Made by a program: the position numbers and the translations under genes. The notes below the pieces were generated by a model. The model was not told where the DNA came from, did not search any database, and saw only the letters and a program-made list of their open reading frames with translations. Below are positions 40,126 to 52,637 of a stretch of DNA of 64,000 nucleotides, piece by piece (the stretch's first letter is position 1; the number at the start of each line of letters is the position of its first letter). Source of the stretch: Sinonovacula constricta (taxonomy: Eukaryota > Mollusca > Bivalvia > Cardiida > Solecurtidae); assembly GCA_007844125.1 (NCBI GenBank), contig CM017567.1, positions 38,240,835 through 38,304,834 on the forward strand, written 5' to 3'.

Positions 40126-43100
40126 GTATGTGATGTGTATTTACTTATTGCATGTCTGTAGTGTTCAGCTCGGGAAACGAACTTGGTATATGTTCTACAA
40201 CCATCAGAGTGGTGTCCCTTGAGTCATGGCACGTGTATTTTAGCTCTCAATAATTTGTCGAAATGGGGATAGATATAGCGCATCCGAGAGCAAAGTAAGA
40301 CACTTTATCACATAAAGGTTAGGTCTAACTGATTTGGAGAGCGTAGAATTAGATTGGGCGTATAGGGTAGGGGGCAAAGGGGACCACAAATGCTCGATTT
40401 AAGGATAAAGAGACTGTTTTACGGAAAGCCAGACAAGTTTTCACGAAAGGGTTCGAGTTTTCTGTACGCGAGGACTTTACAGAACGAGTGCAGATGCACC
40501 GACGTGAATTGGCCATTGGTGATTTCAATGGAGAGTTTGATAATCTACTCGATAATTATACATGTTTTGATTTTGAACGCACTAGATGTGCAAATTCAAT
40601 CCGGAATAACGGCGGCGTACAAGTATACGTCGGATCTGAGTTTATGTTGAATAACTTTATTACTACAATATGTATGTACTTCATTGACTGTGTAGTATTA
40701 TTTATGAAACGCCCTGTTTTTGAAAATATGTAGGATGTTATAGTTTACATAACTTATCCATCACGAGAAGGGTATAATACTTACAATAGGAGGGAAGATA
40801 AAGAGTGTATCAAATATATTGATAATAATTTATTAGAATTACAAACGCATATCCAGATGCATATATTTTTGGAGGTGATTTTAACGCACGTACTTCAAAT
40901 ATGTTAGACTTAATTCCTGATGATAATATTAATACTATTTGTCAAACTGATGTCGATTATTTATAGCGATAATTTTGAAATGTATTGTAATAACAGACTG
41001 TGAACGAAGTAATGCATTTGTTCAATCCCTTATTGAGCTTTGTTGCACTTATGGTGTCCATATTCTGAATGGGAGATTATATGATGATATTGTTGGTAAT
41101 TTTACATGTTTAATACATAATGACGCTAGTGTGGTGGATTATCATATTGTTTCAATGGATTTATTTCCATTTGTTAGTTATTTTAACATTTATTCTAAAA
41201 ATTAGTCAAATCACATACCCTTGTGCCCTAAGCTAAGCTTGACTAATCAAGGTACAAACAAATATAGGACTTCAAGCATGCAAAACGTAAATTTGAATAA
41301 TTTCGAAAAGGTTAGCAGGTACAACGACCTGAAGGTCTGATACCTATAAGGAAGGGTTTATCGAAAGCTTGACAAACGCAATTAATAGTAACGCGATACG
41401 AATAGTACATACTATTCACACCGATATCAATTTGGCAGTGGATAAGATATTAAATGTTAATGAACCATCTGCTGACAAAATGAGCGTAAAATACAGAAGT
41501 AAAACTTATTTTCAATCAAACAACGCATCTTGGTGAAACGGAACAAGTGAACAATTAAAGCAGTTAAAGTACGCAGCGTTACGGCGATTTCGCCGTACTA
41601 ATAGAATAAAAGATTGTCAGAGCTACATTGATAAACGAAAGTTGTTTAAGAAAACATGCTATGTGCAGAAGCGGCGACACCAGCTTAATAAAAGGGAGGA
41701 ATTAATTAACAGTAGTAAACATCCTAAAGCTTTCTAGCAGTTGCTTAAAAATAGTCACAATAAAGATGAAAGTACTGTTCAATATATTATTCCCGACACA
41801 TGGAGAACATATTTTCGGGGTCTTTTATATAAGGAAAATTTCTTCCTAAATATAAATAATATAGCTATAGATGAAGGCGAATTGCCTGATGAACAAGACT
41901 CTATTCTTAATTCAGAAATAACAGCTGATGAAATTATTACAAGCATTAATAAGCTAAAACAGGGGAAATCTCAGGGAACAGATGGTTTGGGTTGAATTCT
42001 ATCAAGCATCGTCTCATATGATTACGCCTGTATTATGTGTATTATTTAATTAGATGTTAGCAACATGGGATTTTCCTGATAGCTGTAGGAATAGTATTAT
42101 TGTACCAGTATACAAATCAGGCAATAAATTAGACCCATCAAATTATAGGGGTATTTCACTTATAAATGTCACGTATAAGATATTTTCAAATATAATCTAT
42201 AATAGGTTGTGATTAGGGGGCGAGGAATTTGACAAAAGAGACGAGGCACAAGCAGACTTTAGGTCTGGATATTCCACTGTAGATAATATGTTTACTTTGC
42301 AAAGCTTAATTCAGAAATATCTTAGTAAACCTGGTTGTAGTTGTAAGTAGATTTCCAGAAAGCTTTTGACGGTCTGGTGCATCATAATCTGTTCACTTGT
42401 TTGCATAAACATGGAGTAAAAGGACATATCTTGCGTGTATTAATATCCATGTACACAAATCTTAATCTTAATCACGGAAAAGTCACTTAAACCTTTTACT
42501 GTAATGTTGGATCCCGGCAAGGGGACGTAAGCAGTACAATAATTTTTAACTTGTATATCAACGAGTTATCTCGCTTTTTGAGACTTAAAGGACATAGAGG
42601 CATTTTTGTAACAAATTAAATTCATGATAGTATATGTATTCTCTTCGCGGACGATGTAGCAAACTGCGCAGAAGCAAAACTGGCTGCTCAAGCCAGAAAA
42701 TCTATTTTTGCCATTAAATTCTTCGAAAGAACTTTTGGATATTCTTCACATAATGAATACTTTAAATTATTTGGTTATATGGTTAAGCCATTTTAACATA
42801 TGGTGCTGAAATATACGGAACAGATTATTCAGATTCACTTTAACAAGTACACATTCAATATTGTAAATATTTTCTTTGTGTTAATGATTGCGTAGCTCTA
42901 GGAGAATGTGGTAGACTTCCATTATGGATTGATCATCATTTAAAATATATTAAATACTGGAGCAAACTTTTGTGTATGCCAGAAAGCAGATACCCACGAA
43001 ATTGTTATTTGATATTGAAACAACATGACAGTTTAGGAAGAAAACATTGGGCTTCTGCTATTAAAAACTTATTATATAGCTATGGTTTTGAATTTGTTTG

Positions 43101-43891
43101 GTTGAATCAAACTGTTGGTGATGTACGAATTTTTATACATCATTTTAAACAAACCTTATTGATTGTAAGCTACAGAATTGGTGGCAACATATTAATGATT
43201 CTCCGCGCAGTGATACCTAAAAACAGTTTAAAATCTTGTTTTCTTTGTTTGTAATAAGTCCGGGCAACTACGCCAAAAATATTTATTAAGCTAATATACC
43301 GGCAGGTTTGAATATGATAATTTCTGTATACTAATGTTGTGCTCCAACGATGATAAAATCAAGTCTAGCTTTTTAAGTACATTCCATTATGAGACATAAT
43401 ACTGAAGTTATACATGACACTTCTTAAATTGTACTATGTATTTTATCATGTTTTGCTGTATTATGAACCTCGACAACAAGACAACGTGTATTCAAAATAG
43501 TAAAGGGGTGTTCTGAGGAGATTAACTTATCTCCGAGTTCTACAGATATCTAAAAATGAATTGGTAAAATAGAACTCAAAGTTCCTAGTCACCTAGTCGG
43601 ATACTATCTAGCTTAGCACAGCTGACCATTCCAATCCACTAGATTATGAGGACATGCTCTTGTTATTAAATATTGTATTATATTTGCAAGTCATTATGAC
43701 ACACCTCAGTAAACAGTAAAACACGCCCCCCCCCCCTCACACACACATATATATATACTATCAGCTGCTACTGTCAAGATATCAGCATACCCACAAATAG
43801 CTTGACTACTCTCCCTACTGTGATCTGTGGTATGGTTCGGACTCCAAGGAAGCCCGGTGTTTAATTCATTTATTAATTAATACCATTTCAG
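40126..43891. other. Intron 19 (3.8 kb), mostly a decayed LINE
   Basis: Most of the intron is the sense-strand LINE at 40384-43256. The rest has no coding signal apart from a short C/CA run near 43720-43755. Confidence 0.8.
40384..43256 (+). mobile_element. Decayed non-LTR retrotransposon (endonuclease + reverse transcriptase)
   Basis: Fragments lie in the normal LINE order over several frames. APE-type endonuclease: FDNLLDNYTCFDFERTRC, NNGGVQVYV, then GGDFNARTSN near 40870 and VVDYHIVS near 41130. Reverse transcriptase: DEIITSINKLKQGKSQGTDG (41930-41990), SNYRGISLIN (42140), EAQADFRSGYSTVDN (42245), DFQKAFDGLVHHNLF (42350), GSRQGD (42510) and LFADDVA (42640; the YADD-like catalytic box). 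A conserved C-terminal stretch follows, YPRNCYLILKQHDSLGRKHW (about 42985-43045). Stops and frameshifts interrupt it at least eight times, so it is inactive. No RNase H is seen, unlike the LINE in intron 6. Confidence 0.85.
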
Positions 43892-43983
43892 GTCAAATTA
43901 TCCGTACATGTCGAACCGATGGATTGTTTTCTACTGCGTTGTATAATTGTACCAAGGAGATATTCAATATTATAAATAACCAG
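43892..43983 (+). CDS. Receptor exon 20: end of HRM, start of linker to GAIN
   Basis: Codes about residues 963-993: GQIIRTCRTDGLF, YNCTKEIFNIINNQ. Together with exon 19 it gives 'CP.G..G...R.C...G.......NC', completing the HRM. Acceptor is catttcag|gt (phase 1 in), donor is cag|gtattt (phase 0 out), which closes the run of class 1-1 exons. Confidence 0.87.
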
Positions 43984-44529
43984 GTATTTGTCCCCTTTTT
44001 ACACGTATTGTCAAGTTTGTTTCTTTAATAGGTACGTCTTAACGTAATCTTAAAAATAAGATTTCAACTAGTTATCGTGTGGCTTGACAATATTTACACC
44101 GTTTGAACCGAGACCGTTTTACTTATTATGTCTTTAAATTACCTACTTTATTTTATTTGTCCCCTTAAAATGACGTTTAATAAATGGAAAACTGGAATTA
44201 AATAGAAAGTAGAAAGGTCATCCATAAACATTAATTAAATTTGAGCAATTGTCACAGGTTTTAATAAGTTAAAGATAACTATTTTAAACACATAATTTTA
44301 TCGTCAGATTTGTTTTATATATTAAATTTCTAGTCAAAGATACTTTCTAACAGTAGTGTCAGTGTTTTTCTTAAAGGAAATTCAGGTATGAACCCAAAAT
44401 TACGTTGCCGATAAGTTCTATATGCTATCTCAAATTAAATTAAGAGTATACTATACCTTGTCTATAATTTAAAGTATAGTAATACTATTTTATTTTATCA
44501 ATTTCAACGTCTTTTCACATTTTAACAAG
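43984..44529. other. Intron 20
   Basis: Nothing recognisable; AT-rich. Confidence 0.55.
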
Positions 44530-44718
44530 ATTCAATCGACCAACATTACCACAACAGAAGCTCTGGGGTCGCTACAAGGGGCGCTGGAAGGGATAAAGAA
44601 CAGTTCCTCTGAAATACACGCGGGCGACGTTGACGCTATCGAAACTGTTCTCATGCAAATCACTGAGAAGGAAGCCAATGAGACTACTAGTGTCGAGGAA
44701 CTTAAACAGAATGCTCAG
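44530..44718 (+). CDS. Receptor exon 21: GAIN subdomain A
   Basis: Codes residues 994-1056: TTTEALGSLQGALEG, SEIHAGDVDAIETVLMQI, VEELKQNAQ. Helical, Leu-rich sequence with 'L..L...' and 'D......L..I' spacing is typical of the GAIN-A helical bundle. Acceptor tttaacaag|att, donor cag|gtgaag, class 0-0. Confidence 0.85.
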
Positions 44719-44983
44719 GTGAAGATGGTGTTATATTCATGAAAACATTAGGGATATAGATGAAATGAAAAAATAACTTTATTTATATTCATCAATTACA
44801 AAGGACCTTTGTTCTGAAAGAAATAAGTCATGTTCTGTAGAGATGTTTCAATACTATACATATATGTATGTAATTATCATACTATATGTATGTAAAAATG
44901 CCACTTTTCGTGGGCGTATTCTCAGTTTTTCTTTGTGCTGCAAAATATTTATCTAACTTTAAAAACATTTTTGTTGGAGCTAG

Positions 44984-45058
44984 ACGTTTTTCGACATTGC
45001 GGATATGTTGACGGATCCAGAAACAAGTGGACCTGCATGGGAGAGCAAAATAGAGCAG
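44984..45058 (+). CDS. Receptor exon 22: GAIN subdomain A continued
   Basis: Codes TFFDIADMLTDPETSGPAWE and SKIEQ, residues 1057-1081. The acceptor is gagctag|acg: the upstream AG (ggag at about 44979) would give a wrong frame, and an in-frame TAG is removed by this choice. 'NL....AW' is the usual aGPCR form here. Class 0-0, donor cag|gtgcat. Confidence 0.8.
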
Positions 45059-45636
45059 GTGCATTTTTTTTAAACTCATTATGTTGCTTTGTGACTTCAT
45101 TGTTTCTACACTCTACACTAAACATTTGTTACAGTAGAATATCAATGTATTTAGAACCTCAATATTGAAATTAATCTAAACGTATTTGAAGTACATTTAT
45201 TTTACTTATTTTAATAAACCAAATGACGCGAAGGTATATACAGTCTGATCTTTTCTTTTGACAATATGTAAATTTATCGCGGTCTAATACAGACCCTAAC
45301 TGAAAACAAAAACATCGATTCTACATCATCCATAACGACCTTGGTCATTTACCAAGCTAATTCGCTCTACGAGAACAAGTTGAAAAGGCTTTGCTATTAA
45401 AAGGTACATTTTGATTTTTGTAATCTTAATGGGCTTATTAAAGTGTTATTGACATGTCTGAAACATTAAGTAATAATGCTGACTTTCAAAAAAATGTAAA
45501 TTGACCCTTCTAATTTAATGTGTTTAATTATGTGTTTGATTGATCCTAAAATTGAGAGTTTGAAAATAAGAGCTAAAATCAAAAACACTTTGCATGCAAC
45601 ACCTGTTTATGTCAACTTCTCTTCATACATTGACAG
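45059..45636. other. Intron 22 with a possible extra exon (45293-45343)
   Basis: After an acceptor 'taatacag' there is a class 0-0 open segment reading TLTENKNIDSTSSITTL up to a weak donor ttg|gtcatt. It would keep the frame between exons 22 and 24. In known GAIN domains 'AW..I.....T' normally follows directly, so I left it out of the main model. Confidence 0.35.
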
Positions 45637-45751
45637 ACAAGCACAGGCGCTGAACGTTTCATCGAAACAATAGACCGATTTAGTTTCAATCTTGCCACGA
45701 CCATCGAGACATCAAATGAAACTAAACTCACTATCCAAAAAGATAATTTAG
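45637..45751 (+). CDS. Receptor exon 23: GAIN domain
   Basis: Codes about residues 1082-1119: TSTGAERFIETIDRFSFNLA, then TTIETSNETKLTI. 'T......I...D.F...LA' is the expected helix end of GAIN-A. Acceptor ttgacag|aca (phase 0), donor ttag|gtaaag (phase 1). Confidence 0.87.
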
Positions 45752-46370
45752 GTAAAGTGTCCATGTGATTTAATGAAAAATCGAAAAGATCAAAAGTTAT
45801 TTTATTGTTATAGCATATTCCAAGAATAAATAATGACAAAGATTATGTTTTCCACGATAAATCGTTCCTCCTTAGACTGTCATGGAAGACATTCCAATCT
45901 TTTCTATTGTTCATTCTCATACTTTAAATTTGTGATATTGTTTATACAAAGGGACATGTCAGTAGTGTTTTATTATAATTATAAATACAAAAAATATAAC
46001 ATAATAACATTATAATGCGTTTTATTTATTTATATTACTTTTGTTTTTTACATTATGGTATTATTTGTTGTATTTTTATATAATTTCCAAATTGTAATTT
46101 CGATTTTACTGCTGGAATCTTACTACTGCCTTCTAGTTCTCGTAATTCTTCTCTTACATATACGATTATGATAAGTCTATTTTGATGATGATAATGATGA
46201 TGAGGATGACTATAATGATGATGATAATTATGGCGACAATGATGACAAGTCACAAGATGTAAGTGTATCAGTCGCTTTGTTCTTTCGTTTTTATGCTCAG
46301 TAATTTCGTTTGCAGCTCCAAAAGAGTTGGTTCTTTAAAACACTTAAGTTGTTGTTTTCCTTATTTACAG
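45752..46370. other. Intron 23
   Basis: AT-rich, with a short GAT-rich patch near 46185-46240. No gene. Confidence 0.6.
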
Positions 46371-46496
46371 TTGTGTCTGTATCAAAAGTGAGCGAAGTCC
46401 CTGATATTGACCTTAAATACCCGGAAGAGGGCGAATCACATCCATTTAACACAAACCAGACATCTTCGTTCACTCTAAGGAGTGAGGCACTCGAAG
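46371..46496 (+). CDS. Receptor exon 24: GAIN subdomain B start
   Basis: Codes about residues 1120-1161: VVSVSKVSEVPDIDLKYPEE, HPFNTNQTSSFTL. Acceptor is ttatttacag|tt (phase 1), donor is gaag|gtaaaa (phase 1). This is the beta-strand entry region of GAIN-B. Confidence 0.83.
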
Positions 46497-46949
46497 GTAA
46501 AAAACAGTTCAAATGTTGTTTGTAAATGACATAAATCTTGTAACCGATTTATGAATTAAGCGTATTTCGTTGTTGCTGCGTTTTTTGTTTGTTTGTTCTA
46601 GTTGTTTTGTTTTTGCTTTTTGTTTGTTATTTGGTTGTTGTTTTCTGTTGTTGTTTTTATCTTTTGTTATTTCAAATGACCAGCAATATTCTAGGTATGT
46701 ATATGTTTGTACTGAAACAGTTTATTGCAATAATGTTTTGTTACATGTCTTAGTTTCATAGCAAAGGTTCTGACTTGTACTTGATATTACCTCACGGTGT
46801 AGAGAGTTCTTTTGAAAATTAATGCAGGGGCTTATCAGTCAAACCGTTGGTATCTATACCTCTAGAATAATGTCTGCAGCGGTTAACCAGCCTTAACGAC
46901 AGCTGTGTGTCCCCCTGAGCAACTAACAACAACTGTTCTCTGTTTTCAG
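46497..46949. other. Intron 24
   Basis: T-rich low-complexity stretch near 46570-46670. No gene. Confidence 0.6.
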
Positions 46950-47022
46950 GACAAAGTGACAAAGTCACGAGTGTCGTTGTGGTGGTGTATCGTGATATTT
47001 CAAAAGCTTTGCCGAAAACAAA
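46950..47022 (+). CDS. Receptor exon 25: GAIN subdomain B
   Basis: Codes about residues 1162-1185: GQSDKVTSVVVVVYRDISKA and LPKT. The 'V.SVVVVVY......LP' strand is characteristic of GAIN-B. Acceptor gttttcag|ga (phase 1), donor aaa|gtaagt (phase 2). Confidence 0.88.
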
Positions 47023-47339
47023 GTAAGTGACATATTTTCTTTCTAAATTACGATTTAGTAATTGTGGATTTGACAATAAATAATAAATAAGACTTATCAT
47101 GTAGCTAGAAGCATGGGCATTGAGGTCATTGCTATGATGTTGTAAACAAACATAAAAATGTATTAATTACGTATTTTAATATTTTTTAATATTTTAATGA
47201 TACAAAGGTATATCTAATTTTGTGACCTTCTTACATTTCGGTAATATTCGCATTAAAACTATCAGGGAGTCTTAGCCTGCTCTAATATATTCTGCATTCT
47301 TACGGAAGATAGTGCTATACCTATATTTTATACCAACAG
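47023..47339. other. Intron 25
   Basis: No feature seen. Confidence 0.6.
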
Positions 47340-47463
47340 CGTTGAACAGAAATCACAGTCCACAGTTCGTACCATCAACTCTCAGGTGTTATCCATACAA
47401 CTTCTGCCTAAACCACCGGAAGTGCTGAACCCGCCCATTCAACTGACCTTCAGCATAGATAAT
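47340..47463 (+). CDS. Receptor exon 26: GAIN subdomain B
   Basis: Codes about residues 1186-1227: STVRTINSQVLSIQL, NPPIQLTFSIDN. 'IN..V....L......L..PI.L.F....' is the standard GAIN-B run before the GPS. Acceptor ccaacag|c (phase 2), donor aat|gtacga (phase 0). The longer ORF into the intron is read-through. Confidence 0.9.
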
Positions 47464-47826
47464 GTACGACAAATGAGGATGCCTCACGTATCAACATGTT
47501 TAAAGGGCGGTGTTTGTCTGTTTAAGAACCAATGGTCAAATATATTTGGGATAAAGTCTAATGTCGCATTTAAAATGGGATTAATCGAAATTAGTTTGAT
47601 TATAAGCTTCCAACAATCTCACACTTGGTTTAAGCTTGAATTTCGAGACATTAATGTTTGCTGACCATTGAAGCAGTTTCGTAAATGTAGTTAAAGTCGC
47701 AAAGATGCGACAGCAATGTTTACAATGTATCAAAATGCGGTTGTGTATTAATGAACAAGTTCGAGTTGCATGCCATTTGCATTACGACTGTGGTATTTAT
47801 TATTGATTTTATTTACTGCACTTTAG
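47464..47826. other. Intron 26
   Basis: No feature seen. Confidence 0.6.
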
Positions 47827-47876
47827 CATAAGCCCGGGTTCGAGCCACACTGTGCCTTCTGGAAATCATCAACAGA
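47827..47876 (+). CDS. Receptor exon 27: GPS first cysteine
   Basis: Codes HKPGFEPHCAFWKSST, residues 1228-1243. 'C.FW' is the first part of the GPS motif. Acceptor actttag|cat (phase 0), donor aacaga|gtaagc (phase 2). A 50-bp micro-exon. Confidence 0.88.
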
Positions 47877-48930
<1,054 letters not shown>

Positions 48931-49051
48931 CGGCACCCAAGGCGGATGGTCGACAAGCGGCTGTGTAAGAACAATGGCTAATGCCACCACCGTCCAGTGC
49001 TCTTGCAATCATCTCACCAATTTTGCAATCCTTACGAGTCCAATAGAAACG
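48931..49051 (+). CDS. Receptor exon 28: GPS autoproteolysis site and tethered agonist
   Basis: Codes about residues 1244-1284: GGWSTSGC, VQCSC, NHLTNFAILTSP. This is a complete GPS: two C-terminal Cys (C.C), then H-L|T. In active GAIN domains cleavage falls between Leu and Thr, with the His acting as base; all three are present. The freed N terminus TNFAIL is a canonical tethered-agonist start. Acceptor tttgccag|c (phase 2), donor acg|gtaatg (phase 0). Confidence 0.95.
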
Positions 49052-50190
49052 GTAATGTGGGTTATACAAATTAATATAAACATATGTTTCAGTCAACTTA
49101 CCATTTTCGCTATCCTTACGAGTCATGTAACACCGGTTGTATGCTTATGACAAACAACATACATCCCATCCTATAATCGATTTCTTCGAAAATATGCTTT
49201 CTTTTTTTTTTTATTTTAGACGTAGCATGTAGATTCAATTGCGTCTTTATATAATGTAATAATCACAATCATACATTATTATTTAGAAAACCGATTTCTC
49301 TACAAGTGCGTAAGTGCATACGGTGACTTTAAATGAACCAATTTAAAGTATGCATGATTATAATCTACCTAAAACACCGTATGTGATTTAGTCATCTTAT
49401 ATATTTTGCATCATTGTCGGCTTTCTTAAGACTATTAAAAAGCTGTCGATTTAGCCTAATTAAATAAATTACCATTACACTGTTTAATAGCATCTCGCTA
49501 AGTTTGGTATCTGGTACCTGGAAAATGTTTATCTAATATAGAATAGTGTGCTGTTATATTGATTCCAATATATATCCATAGGTAGTCTATATTATCAATT
49601 GATAAGTTATTGAAGTTTTATGTTTAAATTCCAAAGAGTAAAAAACATATGTATTCTTTTGTGTGTTACACTAAATAAAGTATATCTTATTGTTCTTATT
49701 CCGTCTAAAGAGCGGTGTTATTAATGAAAAAGTTATTGACATTTGACATCAATCGCACATAGTTAATATAGTGTTTGGAATGGATGTTTGTCATAATCTT
49801 ATATATCTAGCACATAGACAATTACGCACGTCATTTCAGGTCAAATGACAGAAAGAGCTGCTGTTATTGCAATGTAAGAAATATCCACAACTTTAAACAA
49901 ATATTACGACTGATATACATATGTATTAATTACGGTTCAACATCATAGGTATATATATATATATCTGTTAATGACTAAGGTTATGTGAGTGAATTCTAAA
50001 TTGCGAATCCTACATGGACTAAACGTGCCTAGCAAAAGCTGTTGAAAATCGCTTTAACGAAGTGGATTCCCCTGTGTCTTAAGTATTACGCCTCGAATAG
50101 CTAGGCGCTACGTCATGTGGGTTGAAATATATATATATGAATTCATCATTGAGAACATGTTAAGTATCAAATAGTATCCTCCATTCCCAG
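49052..50190. other. Intron 28
   Basis: AT-rich with short TA runs; no element recognised. Confidence 0.6.
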
Positions 50191-50294
50191 CCCTCCGAAC
50201 ACCAGACGGCCTTGACCGCTATCTCTCTAACTGGATGCGGCGTCTCCATTGTCTGTCTTGTAATCACAATCATTCTCCACGTGTCATATTGGAG
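50191..50294 (+). CDS. Receptor exon 29: transmembrane helix 1
   Basis: Codes residues 1285-1319: EHQTALTAISLTGCGVSIVC, then LVITIILHVSYW. 'L..I...GC..S...L' is the usual aGPCR TM1. Acceptor ttcccag|ccc, donor tggag|gtaagc (phase 2). Confidence 0.92.
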
Positions 50295-50803
50295 GTAAGC
50301 AAGTACATTGCCACACTTATTCTTACTATATGTTTATTTCCGGAGTATGATGAATATAAATATGTCATATTTTTCACTTTTCTATGATTTTTTTTTTCCG
50401 TGGAATTGTCAATTCTTCAGTGTTGGCTTTAGTTTTTTTATGTATTTCTCTCTTTGTGCAATTGTTTTCACGCCTTACTTTTGAATCAAGATAATCTATC
50501 GTGCCTAAACGTTTCACTTCAGCGCAGTAAAGCTTAAATTGAGTAAGTGATAAATTACATAATTTCTTCTAGTGTAAGCTGTTATATGCATCAAATAGTT
50601 TAACCAGCTAAACTTAATTGAAACTGATCATTATTTCATGTTCAACCCAATTAATTGTCATGTATATGAATGAAGACATATTGCTGAAAACTGTTAGGAA
50701 TTCGGTAAAATAATATTTCTTGATATGTAATCTAGTGCATGTTTTCAAATTGTTCTATCAATGAAAACAATGGATTTAGAAGGTTTTGTGGGGTTCTTTC
50801 CAG
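50295..50803. other. Intron 29
   Basis: No feature seen. Confidence 0.6.
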
Positions 50804-50906
50804 GCTTCTGAAAGGGGACAGAAATGTGATTGCAATGACGTTGTGTGTAAGTCTACTAGTGGCCTATCTTCTGTTTGTGTTCGGCGTCACTAGAACCAGC
50901 GTCAAG
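50804..50906 (+). CDS. Receptor exon 30: transmembrane helix 2
   Basis: Codes about residues 1319-1353: DRNVIAMTLCVSLLVAYLLF, then VFGVTRTSVK. 'R..I....C.SL..A.LLF..G' is conserved for TM2. Acceptor tttccag|g (phase 2), donor aag|gtatgt (phase 0). Confidence 0.94.
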
Positions 50907-51159
50907 GTATGTTAAATATGTATATATCTAAGTTACATGAACGTATAGTTTACTTATTTAACTTGAGAAACAATAATGTTAAGGTACAATATTGTCTCAT
51001 ATATAATTTAAAATGTATTGTAACTATTTATGTAAAGCTTATGTTATTAACAAAGTAAGTGCCCTCAAAATATGGCAGTGTATGTTTACGTTGATGAATG
51101 AATGGGCGTTGATATATTAAAATTGCATTGCTTCGCTTTCCCTTTCATTTCACTTGAAG

Positions 51160-51310
51160 GGTGTGTGCACGACTGTGGCTGTACTGCTGCACTACACCTT
51201 CCTGTTGGTATTCTTTCTGCTCCTATCGGAGGGTATATACATGGCTCTACAGGTTGTACTGCCCTTCCACAAGAAGTCACACCTTAAAGAATTGCTCATT
51301 GGGGCATTTG
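51160..51310 (+). CDS. Receptor exon 31: transmembrane helix 3
   Basis: Codes about residues 1354-1403: GVCTTVAVLLHYTFLLVFFL, then LLSEGIYMALQVV. The Cys at the top of TM3 is the partner of the disulphide to ECL2. 'LLHY.FL..F....EG' is diagnostic. The true exon starts after cttgaag; the longer ORFs are in other frames. Donor tttg|gtaata (phase 1). Confidence 0.94.
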
Positions 51311-51962
51311 GTAATAAGCATGTGTAATAAACTTTTATTTAGATTTTCTGAAAATGTTTCATGTTCACTTGCTAGTTTAAATGCATTGTCTGTTGTGAGG
51401 GAAATTTCTAGATACGATATGAATTTATATATTAAGAATTATCTTTACCAAATCAAAAATTGTGCTTTAGATTTTAGATTGTGTCATAAATAGTCAATGC
51501 CTATTCTGGATAGGGCACTATGTTGTTGCTAGAAGTCATTCATTCCTACCTAAGTATGCACGAGCATCGAAGTCCTTACCGAAAAGCAGCTTACTGTAGA
51601 CTGAACATGTAAGAAGGTACTGGAAAAATACTGGAACAAGTTATGCAAAAAAAATAAAATAGAACGCCGTTTGCGATATTAGATCCCCCAGATTTAGTGC
51701 TCTAAAGAATAGGAAGAATAGACTATATTGTCATATGTGCCAAGTTCATTTGGCAGTTCATAATATAGGCGTCGCACTTCAGCTAGTTCACCTAAAATGC
51801 AAATGCATTTCGATAGAAACAAAAGTCGACAAGTAGTTTCTGAAAATTTCAATTTTGATAGTAAGCATTATATTATTTTGAAATTACAGTGCGTTTGTAA
51901 CTGAATGGTATTGAGAAAAGACCGTGGAGGTCAACATTGCAATATCAAGCATTCTCTTTCAG
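51311..51962. other. Intron 31
   Basis: No clear element; an open stretch to 51493 shows no domain I can name. Confidence 0.5.
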
Positions 51963-52032
51963 CGATTCCTGCATTTTTTGTTCTGATCGTTGCTTCCGCT
52001 ACCGGACTCCACGGTTATGGAAATGACAAATA
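51963..52032 (+). CDS. Receptor exon 32: transmembrane helix 4
   Basis: Codes about residues 1404-1426: IPAFFVLIVASATGLHGYGN. Acceptor ctttcag|cg (phase 1), donor aaata|gtaagt (phase 2). 'P...V......GY G' fits TM4 and the start of ECL2. Confidence 0.92.
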
Positions 52033-52570
52033 GTAAGTTAGAGTTTCCAGTTTACAAACACGTGTTATTGCGCCGAGAATTCTACATACGCATTTGTATT
52101 CCACTAAAAGTAGCTAGACGTAAATTTCTGTTGATGCGATGAGAACTAACGAAATAGTTCAAAAGTAAGACTTTCAGGTAAAAATTGATCCAGTAACCAA
52201 TATTTTGAAGTTTCTGGCTGACACTTAGATAAATATAGACGTTTTACGTTCTTAATTGCCTAAACGTCATTTGGTCCAAGAGTTGCATGATCAGTAACAA
52301 ACACCTTTAAACTATACATGTATAGACATGGACATAAGCAGTTTAGGAATTAATTTAACTAATAGAGACATACTTTGGAGTTCTGAAAAATATCGATTGG
52401 CCTTTTAAGAGAATTCAGAGTCATTGTTCCTGAATGCTTTAGGAATAGTAATGGTTATACCGGGATAACTATTTGTTTCCGTGAAGTTACTGTCCTGCAA
52501 ATAGTAGCAATTAGTATTTATGATTGTGTAAGCAAATGTTTCGTGTGTATTATGTTGTTTAACTTTGCAG
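52033..52570. other. Intron 32
   Basis: No feature seen. Confidence 0.6.
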
Positions 52571-52637
52571 CTGCTGGCTAACTGTCGACTCCGTGGCATT
52601 TTGGATGTTTGTTTGTCCTGCGCTGCTCGTCATAGTT
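52571..52637 (+). CDS. Receptor exon 33: ECL2 cysteine and transmembrane helix 5 start
   Basis: Codes CWLTVDSVAFWMFVCPALLV and IV, about residues 1427-1449. 'CWL.......W.F..P' is the conserved ECL2/TM5 box. Acceptor ctttgcag|c (phase 2), donor gtt|gtatgt (phase 0). Confidence 0.93.

Noticed and set aside
51161..51493. 110-codon ORF in another frame over the TM3 exon
   Set aside because: The correct frame, fixed by neighbouring phases, is shown by HYTFLLVFF and SEG. This ORF is frame-shifted and runs into the intron.
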